From Candidatus Poribacteria bacterium (GTDB lineage: Bacteria; Poribacteria; WGA-4E; WGA-3G), in NCBI GenBank assembly GCA_022825825.1, contig JAJDWA010000050.1:36165-100164 (forward strand): a DNA stretch of 64,000 nucleotides, written 5' to 3'. The notes beneath the pieces were generated by a model. That model was not told the origin of the DNA. It saw nothing but the letters and a program-made list of their open reading frames with translations, and did no database searches. The stretch's first letter is position 1, and the number at the start of each line of letters is the position of its first letter. The position numbers and the translations under genes were made by a program. This document shows, piece by piece, positions 34,408-42,646 of the stretch.

Positions 34408-35607
34408 ATTTGTGGACTTCAGAATCGGATGGTGCGATTCAACGGAGCAGCCTACGATCTTGTTAAACAAAACAATAGGACTTACAATCCCTAAGCCAAA
34501 GGAAGCTATCCCTTCCTTAAGAATGTTCAGCGCAGCGTTCGCGTCCCGGTCAAGATGCGTATGACAATTTGGACACGTCCAGTCTCTATCTGTGAGGGTA
34601 AGGTTTTGAGTCTTATGTCCACAAACACAACAGGCTTTTGTCGTTGGAGACCACCGATTGATTTTCAGCACAGAGCGAATACGCTTATGAGACTGGTGCT
34701 TGAGTTTCCGCAGAAACTCACCAAACGCAAGATCCGAGACCTGTTGCCCCCACAAGCGTTTCATGCCTTCAAGGTTCAGGTCTTCAAAAAACAGAATATC
34801 AAACTTTTGACACAGTTCTATCGCCAGCTTCCAATGGTGGTCTGTTCTCTGATTTGCCGTTTTCTTATGGATACGCGCAACGTTCTTGCGTTCCCTCTCT
34901 TGGTTGTTAGACCCTTTCACCTTGCGGGAATACGCCTTTTGTGCCTCCGCTAACTTTTCAGCGTTCTGTTTGTAGAACATTGGAGACGTATACCTATGAC
35001 CATCACTGCCAATCAGAAAGTCCTTGATACCCATATCAAACCCTTCCGCTTTACCGGTCTTGGGTTCGATCTTGATTTCGGTATAGTCTTCTGTCAGCGT
35101 AATATACATATCTCCGAGGGCATCCCTCGTTACGTGAACTTGGATGATTTCGCCTTCGATTTCACGATGCAGGGCGAAACCATACCAGCGTCCGTTCAAT
35201 CGAATTTTATATGTCGGGTGATTTCTTTCGTTTTTCTGCTTATCCAAGACTTTTTCAAGCTTGACCTGTTCACCGCGAAACGTCATCCCTTTGTGTTTCT
35301 TGCAAGACTTGAACTTTGGGTGACCTCTGCCAAGGGTTTTTATTTTACGAAAGCTTTGTGCCAGACGCTTTAGCACATTTTGCAACGCCCACGAGTAAGG
35401 GATATTCCAATGCGTGTATCTATCCAGTTTTTTAAGTTTCGTCAAATGTTTCGACATCTTCGCATACGAAAGTCCTTTACCATAGCGGCGGTAATATCGC
35501 ATGGAAAGTGCAATGAAGTGATTTTTCACAACGCCACAGATATTGCAATCGTCGTGCAAGTGACGCAACGTCTTATCCTTGAAAAGTTTATGTTTTGTGT
35601 TTCGCAT
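34396..35607 (-). CDS. tnpB: TnpB RNA-guided nuclease of an IS200/IS605-type element
   Basis: The protein has 403 aa, a normal length. RuvC-like acidic residues are visible in GFDMGIKDF, FFEDLNLEGM and LDRDANAALNIL. The zinc finger is CCVCGHK...CPNCH. The N-terminal WED/REC-like region (NHFIALSMRYYRRYGKG) is present. No TnpA transposase is found nearby, so the element depends on another transposase or is immobile. Transcription begins at a strong promoter and passes through a structured leader shared with the GIY-YIG gene at 7411. All nuclease residues are intact. Confidence 0.9.
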   Translation of the reverse strand: MRNTKHKLFKDKTLRHLHDDCNICGVVKNHFIALSMRYYRRYGKGLSYAKMSKHLTKLKKLDRYTHWNIPYSWALQNVLKRLAQSFRKIKTLGRGHPKFKSCKKHKGMTFRGEQVKLEKVLDKQKNERNHPTYKIRLNGRWYGFALHREIEGEIIQVHVTRDALGDMYITLTEDYTEIKIEPKTGKAEGFDMGIKDFLIGSDGHRYTSPMFYKQNAEKLAEAQKAYSRKVKGSNNQERERKNVARIHKKTANQRTDHHWKLAIELCQKFDILFFEDLNLEGMKRLWGQQVSDLAFGEFLRKLKHQSHKRIRSVLKINRWSPTTKACCVCGHKTQNLTLTDRDWTCPNCHTHLDRDANAALNILKEGIASFGLGIVSPIVLFNKIVGCSVESHHPILKSTNASA

Positions 35608-35623
35608 GGTCTATCAAATCTCA

Positions 35624-35694
35624 AGTCTTTAACCCCTGCAAAGTGGGTAGGCAGACACGTTACCGAGCGGTAACGCTTTGCATGTCTGCCAACT
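35624..35694 (-). ncRNA. Structured leader RNA (nested pseudoknot), copy 2
   Basis: Minus strand: stem GGCAGACA/TGTCTGCC, inner perfect hairpin CGTTACCG/CGGTAACG, and pseudoknot TGCAAAG with CTTTGCA, then GGGGTTAAAG. It starts at the expected transcription start and ends 16 nt before tnpB. It matches 8188-8258 at 65 of 71 positions. Confidence 0.6.
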
Positions 35695-35704
35695 TGATAC
35701 TCTC

Positions 35705-35734
35705 ATTATACCAGAATTTCGGACCAAACATCAA
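35705..35734 (-). promoter_or_regulatory. Sigma-70 type promoter of tnpB
   Basis: Minus strand TTGATG, 18 bp spacer, TATAAT. The predicted start lies at the beginning of the structured leader. Confidence 0.7.
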
Positions 35735-35742
35735 GGGAAAAA

Positions 35743-35966
35743 TGAATGTTTGGGTCCTTTCCAAGAGGGCGAGACTGTATCCCAAAGCTAAAGCAGTGGG
35801 TTTTAGTCTCGGAACGTTAGATAAATTTCAAGATATGGAGCTTGTGGTTGCCAACTTTGGCAGGACTGGTGAGAATAAGGCAGATGTCAAAGGGGATGGT
35901 GTTGTCAATATTGTAGACTTAATAAAAGTGGCGGGTGTGCTTGGCAACACAGTGGATAATCTTTAA
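35743..35966 (+). pseudogene. Dockerin-like C-terminal fragment of an exported protein
   Basis: The reading frame ends ...ELVVANFGRTGENKADVKGD followed by GVVNIVDLIKVAGVLGN. This is the calcium-loop dockerin-like tail (D-x-N/K-x-D-G...) common in large Poribacterial exported proteins. The N-terminal bulk of the gene is missing; the frame begins at the outer edge of the TnpB element, so the element or a deletion cut it. Confidence 0.6.
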
Positions 35967-35989
35967 TTTTTAAAGAGAAACCCTGTACT

Positions 35990-36014
35990 GCCACCGGAAA
36001 ATCGGGCCATTCCC
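35990..36014. mobile_element. Solitary IS3-type end
   Basis: TGCCACCGGAAAATCGGGCC closely resembles the right inverted repeat of the IS3 element at 4992-6236 (TGCCACCGGAAAACTGGACC) and is preceded by GTAC as that end is. No transposase lies nearby; a relic of an excised or deleted copy. Confidence 0.5.
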
Positions 36015-36589
36015 TACCCCCAGATTGTGATATACTCACAATTACAAAAACGAGACGACGATATTTTTCGCTGTAATTCGCAGCATTTCGTCGGATTGCT
36101 ATATCTTAGAAGTCTCTTAGGGATATCTTAGAGACACCTTAGTTATACCCTCCGCGATACTGATTGCCGACCCCTTATCCCAATATCCTTGTCCTCTCAT
36201 CTTCATACTGCTGAAGGACAGGTTTGTAAGCGCATCGAATCGCAAGCTCACATTCCCGACAATTAGAAGGTAATCAAGCCAAACTGGATACACATGGCAC
36301 CTGTAGACCAACTTACCCGAAGATCAAGAACACTGTCAACAAGCGAAAATGGACCCAGAACACGGACAGTCGCATACTTGCGGGTCCCTTCAATCCGGAA
36401 AGGCACATCCTGAGAGACGTTCGGCGGGACCACCCGCTGAATCCTGAGATCCTTCGGCACACCGACAAAATGGAGATGGATCGGTTCCCTATGACAGACT
36501 TTCCAGTTTAAGGAGGTCAACCGCTATTTTTAGGTTTTTAGAGGTTTCAATATAAACCTACACTTTAAAATCTACAAACGTAGGTGTGG
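36015..36589. other. Region without a confident gene
   Basis: A TATACT box follows at about 36033, with a CGACGA...TCGTCG hairpin at 36055-36095. An 85-codon minus-strand frame (36263-36520) contains KDLRIQRVVPPNVSQDVPFR and looks like protein sequence, but start and family are unclear; it may be a fragment. Confidence 0.35.
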
Positions 36590-36800
36590 CGTGGTCGCAT
36601 CGCCCCCTTAAAACACTTAAACATATTGAAATAGTTAAACAACATGCACCGAAAGGGTTTCTTTTGAGAGGTGGGGCCCTCCTATTTTTGTTGTTCAACA
36701 ATAAAAAAATTTCAAGAATTGAAATCCTCTTCCATAGAAGCGAACCCGATAGCATAGCCTGTGAGTCTGAGTTTCCTCTTCCGTCCTTCACTGACACTTT
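36590..36800 (-). repeat. Third origin-like copy
   Basis: GTAGGTGTGGCGTGGTCGCATCG, TAGTTAAACAACATGCACC and CATAGAAGCGAACCC follow in the same order and orientation as at 20040-20290. The iterons and a rep gene are absent here, so only the A/T-rich flank and small-ORF part of the origin module were copied. Confidence 0.6.
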
Positions 36801-37045
36801 CTAATTCCTCCCCACCCTTCCATTCTTCTCCTCCTCTATTCTTTTCCACGCTGCCCCTTTCCCTTTCACCACTCGCTGGCAAGGTTTCCGACTGCTTTTC
36901 TGTAGGACAAAACTCCGATTCCTGACTCTTAACTGACGACCGATAAATCCCACTGCAAGGCAAGTTAACAACTATTCCCCTGACTGCCGACTGCTGATCG
37001 CCATTCCCTAAATCACAAAAATGACGAGACATAGCAAACCTATTA

Positions 37046-37080
37046 TGCACCCTTTCCCGCAAAAATTGTGTCCCTAATTA
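37046..37080 (+). promoter_or_regulatory. ECF-type promoter 1 (upstream of the sigma gene)
   Basis: TGCACCC (37046-37052), 14 bp, TGTGTCC (37067-37073), then CTAATTA. First of six similar sites in the peptide region; its place before the sigma gene suggests autoregulation. Confidence 0.65.
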
Positions 37081-37123
37081 CAAAAGGGCATCACACTCTA
37101 AGAGTGGCGTGAGGGAGGCAAAT

Positions 37124-37738
37124 ATGAATGCAACTTTAAAGGGACATGAGGAATTCAATTCCGTCAATGAGGCAGAACTCATCACCCGAATCCAGAAGGG
37201 CGATACAGAAGCGTTTACACCTATCGTGCATAGGTATCAAGAGAGAATCTATAAACTTATTTACCGGTGGGTTCGCCACCACGAAACAGCGGAAGACCTC
37301 TGCCAAGAAGTATTCCTCAAAGCATGGCAAGCGTTACCGCGGTTCAAGGGAGGGTCTTTAATTTACGGTTGGCTCTACCGAATTGCTGTCAATTGTTGTA
37401 AAGATTACCTTCGCAAACAAAAGAGACAGTTTGTTTTCGCATGTGAGGAGTTACCTGATAACGCTGATGATATGCTCCAAATGACACAGATGCAACCCGG
37501 TCCGGAGGAAATCCTTGAAAGAGAAGAACTTAGAGGCATCATAAGCGAGTGCATACGTCAATTTCCGTCTTGCCAGCACACGGTTTTTCGCCTCTACTAC
37601 CGTGACGAACTTCCGATAAAAGAAATTGCCTCACGTTTAGACAAGTCAGAGGGTACCATTAAAGCGCACCTATACCACGCCCGTCAGAAACTCCAGCACA
37701 TGCTACGCCCTTACCTCCAAAACGAACCCTTGGAATAG
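37124..37738 (+). CDS. ECF RNA polymerase sigma factor
   Basis: ATG 37124 (MNATLKGHEEFNSVNEAELI) follows GAGGGAGG and gives 204 aa. Region 2 spans residues 20-85 (YQERIYKLIYRWVRHHETAEDLCQEVFLKAWQ, then FKGGSLIYGWLYRIA). Region 4 is residues 140-195 (FPSCQHTVFRLYYRDELPIKEIASRL...GTIKAHLYHARQKL). No anti-sigma gene follows. The promoter just upstream belongs to a six-member set found only in this half of the window, so this protein is the likeliest factor reading them. Confidence 0.88.
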   Translation: MNATLKGHEEFNSVNEAELITRIQKGDTEAFTPIVHRYQERIYKLIYRWVRHHETAEDLCQEVFLKAWQALPRFKGGSLIYGWLYRIAVNCCKDYLRKQKRQFVFACEELPDNADDMLQMTQMQPGPEEILEREELRGIISECIRQFPSCQHTVFRLYYRDELPIKEIASRLDKSEGTIKAHLYHARQKLQHMLRPYLQNEPLE

Positions 37739-37796
37739 TCCAAGGAATACTGACGGCGCAGCCACAATCCCGTGCCTTCAGGAAGGAAACAGTATC

Positions 37797-38513
37797 ATGA
37801 AAGTCATTTTTCCATTCGCAGAACACGTGCCGCGCTTAACGCCGCGTAAAAGTTGCATACCACAGTCGCTATTGCCTTGCGCCGGACGACCAATTCTCGC
37901 ACATCTCCTTGAACCGTTGCGTAAACTTCCGGTTTCCGACTTCATTTTTGTTGTAAGTCATCAGGACGATGAGATTCAATCCTACATGGACGCAAATTAT
38001 AATGGGGTACCAGTTTCTTTCGCCGAACAGACGGAGAATAAAGGATTAGGGCATACCGTTTCACTCGCAAGTGATTACATTCCTGATGAAGAACCTATCC
38101 TCATTGTCGTTGGCGACGCTACATTGGATATGGATTGGATATCATTTTCCCAAAGCGAGTACTCAACAATTGCTGTTCGGCGGATCGTTGATGAAAGACC
38201 TTACGGGTTAGTAGAACTACGTGAGGGGATGGTTGGGTGCTTGATTCAGAAACCCCGGCGGACAGACTTGGCGATCGCAGGCTGTTACTTCATTCGAGAA
38301 AGTCAATTGCTGTTTCAGTGTCTGCATAACTTAATTCGAGCAGAACGGCGGCGGCACGGAGAATATCAACTCACAGATGCCCTCCAGCAAATGATAGAGC
38401 TCGGCGTGGAAATGCAGATTCAAGAGGTTGAATTAGCAAATCAAGAAGATCCTTATGAACTGAACAATGTGTTTGGCACGGATCTCGGACCTTTGAACAA
38501 TATGATCGCGTGA
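37797..38513 (+). CDS. Sugar-phosphate nucleotidyltransferase
   Basis: The protein has 238 aa. It belongs to the NTP-transferase family: SCIPQSLLPCAGRPILAHLLEPL replaces the usual P-loop-like start (GxGTRL.P.T...KP), followed by GLGHTVSLASDYI and the metal-binding VGDATLDMD. The canonical GGxGTR motif is weakly conserved (HVPRLTPRKSCIPQSLLP), so the enzyme may be specialised or partly inactive. It should activate a sugar 1-phosphate with a nucleotide. It forms an operon with the next two sugar genes, about 67 bp before the second transferase. Confidence 0.7.
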   Translation: MKVIFPFAEHVPRLTPRKSCIPQSLLPCAGRPILAHLLEPLRKLPVSDFIFVVSHQDDEIQSYMDANYNGVPVSFAEQTENKGLGHTVSLASDYIPDEEPILIVVGDATLDMDWISFSQSEYSTIAVRRIVDERPYGLVELREGMVGCLIQKPRRTDLAIAGCYFIRESQLLFQCLHNLIRAERRRHGEYQLTDALQQMIELGVEMQIQEVELANQEDPYELNNVFGTDLGPLNNMIA

Positions 38514-38580
38514 AAGCGTGTTAACAGTTGAGAGGCACCTGCCTCTGAAGAGCAAAATTAGCACTAAAGGAGAGGTCGGA

Positions 38581-39279
38581 ATGCAAGCCATTATTTTATG
38601 CGGCGGGCTCGCAACGCGGTTAGGCGATACCACAAAAATGGTTCCCAAGGTTCTGCTTGACATCGCAGGCAGAACTGTATTGGAGTGGCAGATCCAACTG
38701 CTAAAAGACGCAAATGTTCAGGAAGTTATTCTCGCATCGGGGCACCTACACAACGTGCTTTATGCGCGCGTAGGTCAACACTACGCCGGGGTCCGGGTCC
38801 GATACGCCAAAGAGGAGAGGCGACTCGGCACCGGCGGCGCGATTCAGAATGCGATGCGATGTATCACCACATCTCCTTTTTTCGTCCTCAATGGCGACAT
38901 ACTCCTTGCTAATTTCTCGCCCCAGCAGATGTTAAGCAGCTTCTATCGGGACATGGCAGGGCTGTTGCTGAGTATCCATGTCCCCGATATTCGTCCCTAC
39001 GGTGAAATCGTGGCGGACAGCGAAGGGAGAATCACTGCCTTCCGCGAGAAACACCCTACCTGTCGTGCCGGTTATATCAACAGTGGTGTGTATCTCTTTA
39101 ATCAAACGATTGCCGACGCATTTCCTACAGAACAGCACAGTTTCTCAATCGAGCGAGACGTTTTCCCAAATGTCCGTGATCTTTACACACTACAAACCGA
39201 TGCGGATTGGATTGACATTGGCGTTCCAGAGCGGTTGGCGTATGCCCGACAACATTTCCAAAACGGAGACCTTCAATGA
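38581..39279 (+). CDS. Sugar-1-phosphate guanylyltransferase-like enzyme
   Basis: ATG 38581 (MQAIILCGGLATRLGDTTKM) follows AAAGGAGAGG; the product has 232 aa. CGGLATRL...PKVLLDIAGRTVLE is the nucleotide-binding loop; LGTGGAIQNA and the metal-binding LNGDIL follow, as in heptose- and mannose-1-phosphate guanylyltransferases (HddC-like). It should make an NDP-sugar donor in the cytoplasm. It overlaps the next gene by ATGA, indicating coupled expression with the phosphomutase. Sugar and nucleotide specificity cannot be read from sequence alone. Confidence 0.82.
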   Translation: MQAIILCGGLATRLGDTTKMVPKVLLDIAGRTVLEWQIQLLKDANVQEVILASGHLHNVLYARVGQHYAGVRVRYAKEERRLGTGGAIQNAMRCITTSPFFVLNGDILLANFSPQQMLSSFYRDMAGLLLSIHVPDIRPYGEIVADSEGRITAFREKHPTCRAGYINSGVYLFNQTIADAFPTEQHSFSIERDVFPNVRDLYTLQTDADWIDIGVPERLAYARQHFQNGDLQ

Positions 39280-40745
39280 ATTGTGATATATTTCGGGCAT
39301 ATGATATTCGAGGCATTTTCGGCATAGATTTTCAACCGACAGATTTTTATGAGATTGCCCGCGCCTTCGCCGATCACTTCCAACCGAAGATTGTTGCTCT
39401 CGGACACGATGTCCGCGAAAGTTCATCCCAACTGTTCCAACAGGTCGCTGCCGGGCTTATAGACGCCGGCATTAATATCCTCAACCTCGGTCAGATTTCG
39501 ACCGATATGCTCTATTTCGCGGTCGTGCACTACCAGACAGATGCAGGTATTGTCATATCCGCATCTCACAATCCCGCTGAATATAACGGTATGAAACTCG
39601 TCCGCCGGCATGCCGCACCGATAGCTGCTGATACTGGTCTCCTTGACCTTCGCAATGCCATCGAAAACGGCAACCTATATGGAAGGCAAAAAACACACTA
39701 TCGCGCAATTCCTAAGCCTCTTCCATTCCTGAATAGTTATCTGAATCACCTTCGCTCATTTACAAACTTGCAGCAGCTCTCCAGCAAGCGAATTGTCATC
39801 AATGCCAATAGTGGACTTGCCGGGCAGATGGCAGAACGACTGTTAGCAGAAACACCCATTGAGGTATGTGAGCGGTTGTTTACCCAACCCGACGGCACAT
39901 TCTCCAAGATTCCCGCCGGCAGACCCGATCCCCTGAGACCAGAGAATCGGGAATTAACCACACAGGCGGTTAAACGGACAAAAGCAGATTTGGCAGTCGC
40001 ATGGGACGCAGATGCCGATAGGTGTTTCTTCTTTGATGAAAATGGAGCATTTGTCGAGGGTTGCTACATTACGGCGTTGCTTGCCGAAAAACTCCTTCAA
40101 GAGAAAGAAGAACGGACTGTCATTTTTGATCCAAGAGCCGTCTGGGCAGTAGAGAACGCTGTCGTCACGGCGAATGGCACACCCCTTCTCAACCGATGTG
40201 GACACTCGTTTATCAAATCCCGCATGCAAGAAACCGACGCACTCTTCGCCGGAGAGGCGAGCGGACACTACTATTTCAAAGACAATTTCTATACAGATAA
40301 TGGAATGATTCCCTTATTACTCATCCTTGAATACCTGAGTGCAAACCGAACATCACTCGCTGAATCCGTTAACCGTCTCCGATGCGAGTATCCAGTTTCA
40401 GGTGAAATCAACTTTTCCTTTGAAATCGAGTGTCACCTGCGAGATGCTATGGGAGTCATCCAACAAGAAATACACGCTTTTGGGAACCATCCTTGTATTG
40501 AAATGCCGATTGACGGTTTGTCGGTCAGATTTCACGCAGGTTTCCGTCCACTTGCTGTTAATAATCATAAACATGGTAATTGGCGGTTTAATCTCCGAGA
40601 ATCGAACACTGAACCCTTGTTGAGGCTCAACGTTGAATCTATCGCGAGTGAGGATCTCCTGATTGAACAAACAATGGGAATTAGTGAAAAACTTGAGAAC
40701 CTCGGGGGTAGCAGAGAAACGAAGTTTCGCTGGGAAAAGGAATAG
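39276..40745 (+). CDS. manB: Phosphomannomutase/phosphoglucomutase
   Basis: The protein has 489 aa and is a full four-domain alpha-D-phosphohexomutase. The phosphoserine loop is GIVISASHNPAEYNG; the metal-binding loop is AWDADADRC; the sugar-binding loop is AGEASGHYY; the phosphate-binding tail is LRESNTEPLLR. It converts hexose 6-phosphate to 1-phosphate, the substrate of the guanylyltransferase just upstream. Together the three genes can supply a nucleotide sugar to the six glycosyltransferases that follow. The start is ATG 39276, overlapping the previous stop. Confidence 0.9.
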   Translation: MNCDIFRAYDIRGIFGIDFQPTDFYEIARAFADHFQPKIVALGHDVRESSSQLFQQVAAGLIDAGINILNLGQISTDMLYFAVVHYQTDAGIVISASHNPAEYNGMKLVRRHAAPIAADTGLLDLRNAIENGNLYGRQKTHYRAIPKPLPFLNSYLNHLRSFTNLQQLSSKRIVINANSGLAGQMAERLLAETPIEVCERLFTQPDGTFSKIPAGRPDPLRPENRELTTQAVKRTKADLAVAWDADADRCFFFDENGAFVEGCYITALLAEKLLQEKEERTVIFDPRAVWAVENAVVTANGTPLLNRCGHSFIKSRMQETDALFAGEASGHYYFKDNFYTDNGMIPLLLILEYLSANRTSLAESVNRLRCEYPVSGEINFSFEIECHLRDAMGVIQQEIHAFGNHPCIEMPIDGLSVRFHAGFRPLAVNNHKHGNWRFNLRESNTEPLLRLNVESIASEDLLIEQTMGISEKLENLGGSRETKFRWEKE

Positions 40746-40834
40746 TTTTCACGTCCCAAACATTGTAAACCCTCCAGATGTGCCTCTCTCTAAGCCAAAC
40801 GCTTTGGTTGAATTTGTGCCTTTCCTCTAAATCT

Positions 40835-40870
40835 TGCACCCCTTGCCTGAATATGTTGTGTCCTTAATTT
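40835..40870 (+). promoter_or_regulatory. ECF-type promoter 2 (upstream of first GT pair)
   Basis: TGCACCC (40835-40841), 15 bp, TGTGTCC (40857-40863), TTAATTTTAAA. It lies 46 bp before the first glycosyltransferase. Confidence 0.7.
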
Positions 40871-40909
40871 TAAAAGCGCAATCATAAACAACAGGAAGGT
40901 TGGAAAAAA

Positions 40910-42625
40910 ATGTTTGATTTCCCAAGAGTTTTACACCGACTTCACCTCTTTGAGGAAGATGGTGTCCTTTATGCTGCAGATATTGAGAAAGCACGGGTCA
41001 TAGAGATTTCTGTCGTCATGGTTGACATCTTGAAATTGGCAGAAAAGCAGACGAGCGAGGAAATTGTTCAGACGTTGAATACCTCTTATGCAGAGGACGA
41101 GATTCTTGGGGCGTTTGAGAGATTTGCGGAATTTGAAAGGGAAGGCTTGCTATTCAATCGGGGTGAAAATCTCAGAGCAACTTTCGCTATAGAAAGTAAA
41201 CGGCGGAAGTTGCTTGTTGTGATACCTAACATTACCACTGACTCATTCTTCGATATTGAAACGTTATATGCCGGAACAAACATGGCACTCTCTTACATGT
41301 TTGAACATCTCACCAAATACGTAGATCTCCATTTTGCCGGCAACCAAAATCGAAAATTAGCCGATAACGTGTATGAAGTTGATATCAGCGTGTCTGACTT
41401 CGGTAGACTCAGCCGAAGGATCAACGAAACCTATTTCGGCATTTTAACCTTACATCGCGACCACGAGACATGGCTACTCCCCCTCTATCAGCACAAAGAA
41501 CTGCCGCCTATTCTTGTCCAATGCCACGCACCACGCGGACATGGTGGAAACGCAATCAATTCAATGTTGCGGCATTACGCGGCGATGCGGGATTTTGATG
41601 CTTTCACGGCTCCATCGGATTATGTCCGAGAATTCTATTCAAATTACGTCTCGGATCCCAGTTTCTTCAACACTTTACCCAACGGTGTAGATTCCGCTCT
41701 GTTCCGTCCAATGGAGAAAGAAAAAGCAAAAAAGGAACTTGCCGAATATGTAGGAGACGACCGAATCGTGACGACTCCCACAGTCGGTTATCTCTCGCGG
41801 GTGCAGTCAGAAAAAGGGGCATCTGTCTACTTGAAACTTGCTGAGTTGAATCCGCACCTGTTGTTTTTAATTGCGGGACCACACTTCGGAAGGTATCAAT
41901 TGAGGGAACTCCCTGATAATCTCGTCTATGCTGGATTCCATCCGCGCGAGAAATTGCCGATGGTCTATAACGCATTTGACGTCTACTGTTTCCTTTCAAT
42001 GTCAGGCGAGGAAACCTTTGGCTTGACGGTCCTTGAAGCGATGGCGTGTGGCGTGCCACCGATCGTTCCCAATTTTGACGGCGTGCCTTCAGTCGTCGGG
42101 GATGCCGGATTAATCGCCGATGCTGAGAATTTTGACCAAGATATAGGGACTCTTGTGAGTTACCCGTCCCCGATAGATTTTTCGGAGAAGATTAACCTAC
42201 TATTGAGCGACGATGGCATGAGGCAAACATTTTCCCAAAAAGCGAGAAAACGCGCGTTATCGTTCACTTGGGATAAAACCGCACAACGTATTATCCACTT
42301 CTTTGAAGCACTTCACGAAAAAAGGCAGCTTGTGAGTCCAAATAAACTCTTGAATGCCTTCGCGCCTGACATTGAAGTATCAAACCCAAAGCAAAATCAT
42401 CTCAAATACAAATCCATCGTGTTGAGTATGAACAAGTACTACCAGCGCTCTCTAATGGGAGATGCCCTCTATTCCCAGCGTGTTGAAGAAGGGCTCGTAA
42501 TAACTCTTTTGAGAAACCATACAGCAAGAGAAGCAGAGGCACTTCTTGCTGAATTCATCAAAGATCAAGCAGAGGCGAAGACAATTCTTCAAAGAGTTCG
42601 TGGCTTAATCCATGCAACCGCTTAA
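40910..42625 (+). CDS. RRE-glycosyltransferase fusion, type A, pair 1
   Basis: The protein has 571 aa. Residues 1-85 form a PqqD/RRE-like winged helix (HLFEEDGVLYAADIEKARVI...VDILKLAEKQTSEEIVQTL...FEREGLLF), the same kind of domain that starts many radical-SAM peptide maturases and binds leader peptides. Residues 105-480 are a GT-B fold of the GT4 type: VGYLSRVQSEKGASVYLKLAE, YAGFHPREKLPMVYNAFDV, and the donor-site EETFGLTVLEAMACG with its E-x7-E. The last 70 residues form a conserved helical tail (YSQRVEEGLVITLLRNHTAR). Cytoplasmic; a leader-guided peptide glycosyltransferase is inferred. Confidence 0.8.
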   Translation: MFDFPRVLHRLHLFEEDGVLYAADIEKARVIEISVVMVDILKLAEKQTSEEIVQTLNTSYAEDEILGAFERFAEFEREGLLFNRGENLRATFAIESKRRKLLVVIPNITTDSFFDIETLYAGTNMALSYMFEHLTKYVDLHFAGNQNRKLADNVYEVDISVSDFGRLSRRINETYFGILTLHRDHETWLLPLYQHKELPPILVQCHAPRGHGGNAINSMLRHYAAMRDFDAFTAPSDYVREFYSNYVSDPSFFNTLPNGVDSALFRPMEKEKAKKELAEYVGDDRIVTTPTVGYLSRVQSEKGASVYLKLAELNPHLLFLIAGPHFGRYQLRELPDNLVYAGFHPREKLPMVYNAFDVYCFLSMSGEETFGLTVLEAMACGVPPIVPNFDGVPSVVGDAGLIADAENFDQDIGTLVSYPSPIDFSEKINLLLSDDGMRQTFSQKARKRALSFTWDKTAQRIIHFFEALHEKRQLVSPNKLLNAFAPDIEVSNPKQNHLKYKSIVLSMNKYYQRSLMGDALYSQRVEEGLVITLLRNHTAREAEALLAEFIKDQAEAKTILQRVRGLIHATA

Positions 42626-42646
42626 GAAAATGGAGGCGAATACACT

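Noticed and set aside
34396..35734. Complete IS605 element with TnpA
   Set aside because: No HUH transposase gene lies on either side of tnpB.
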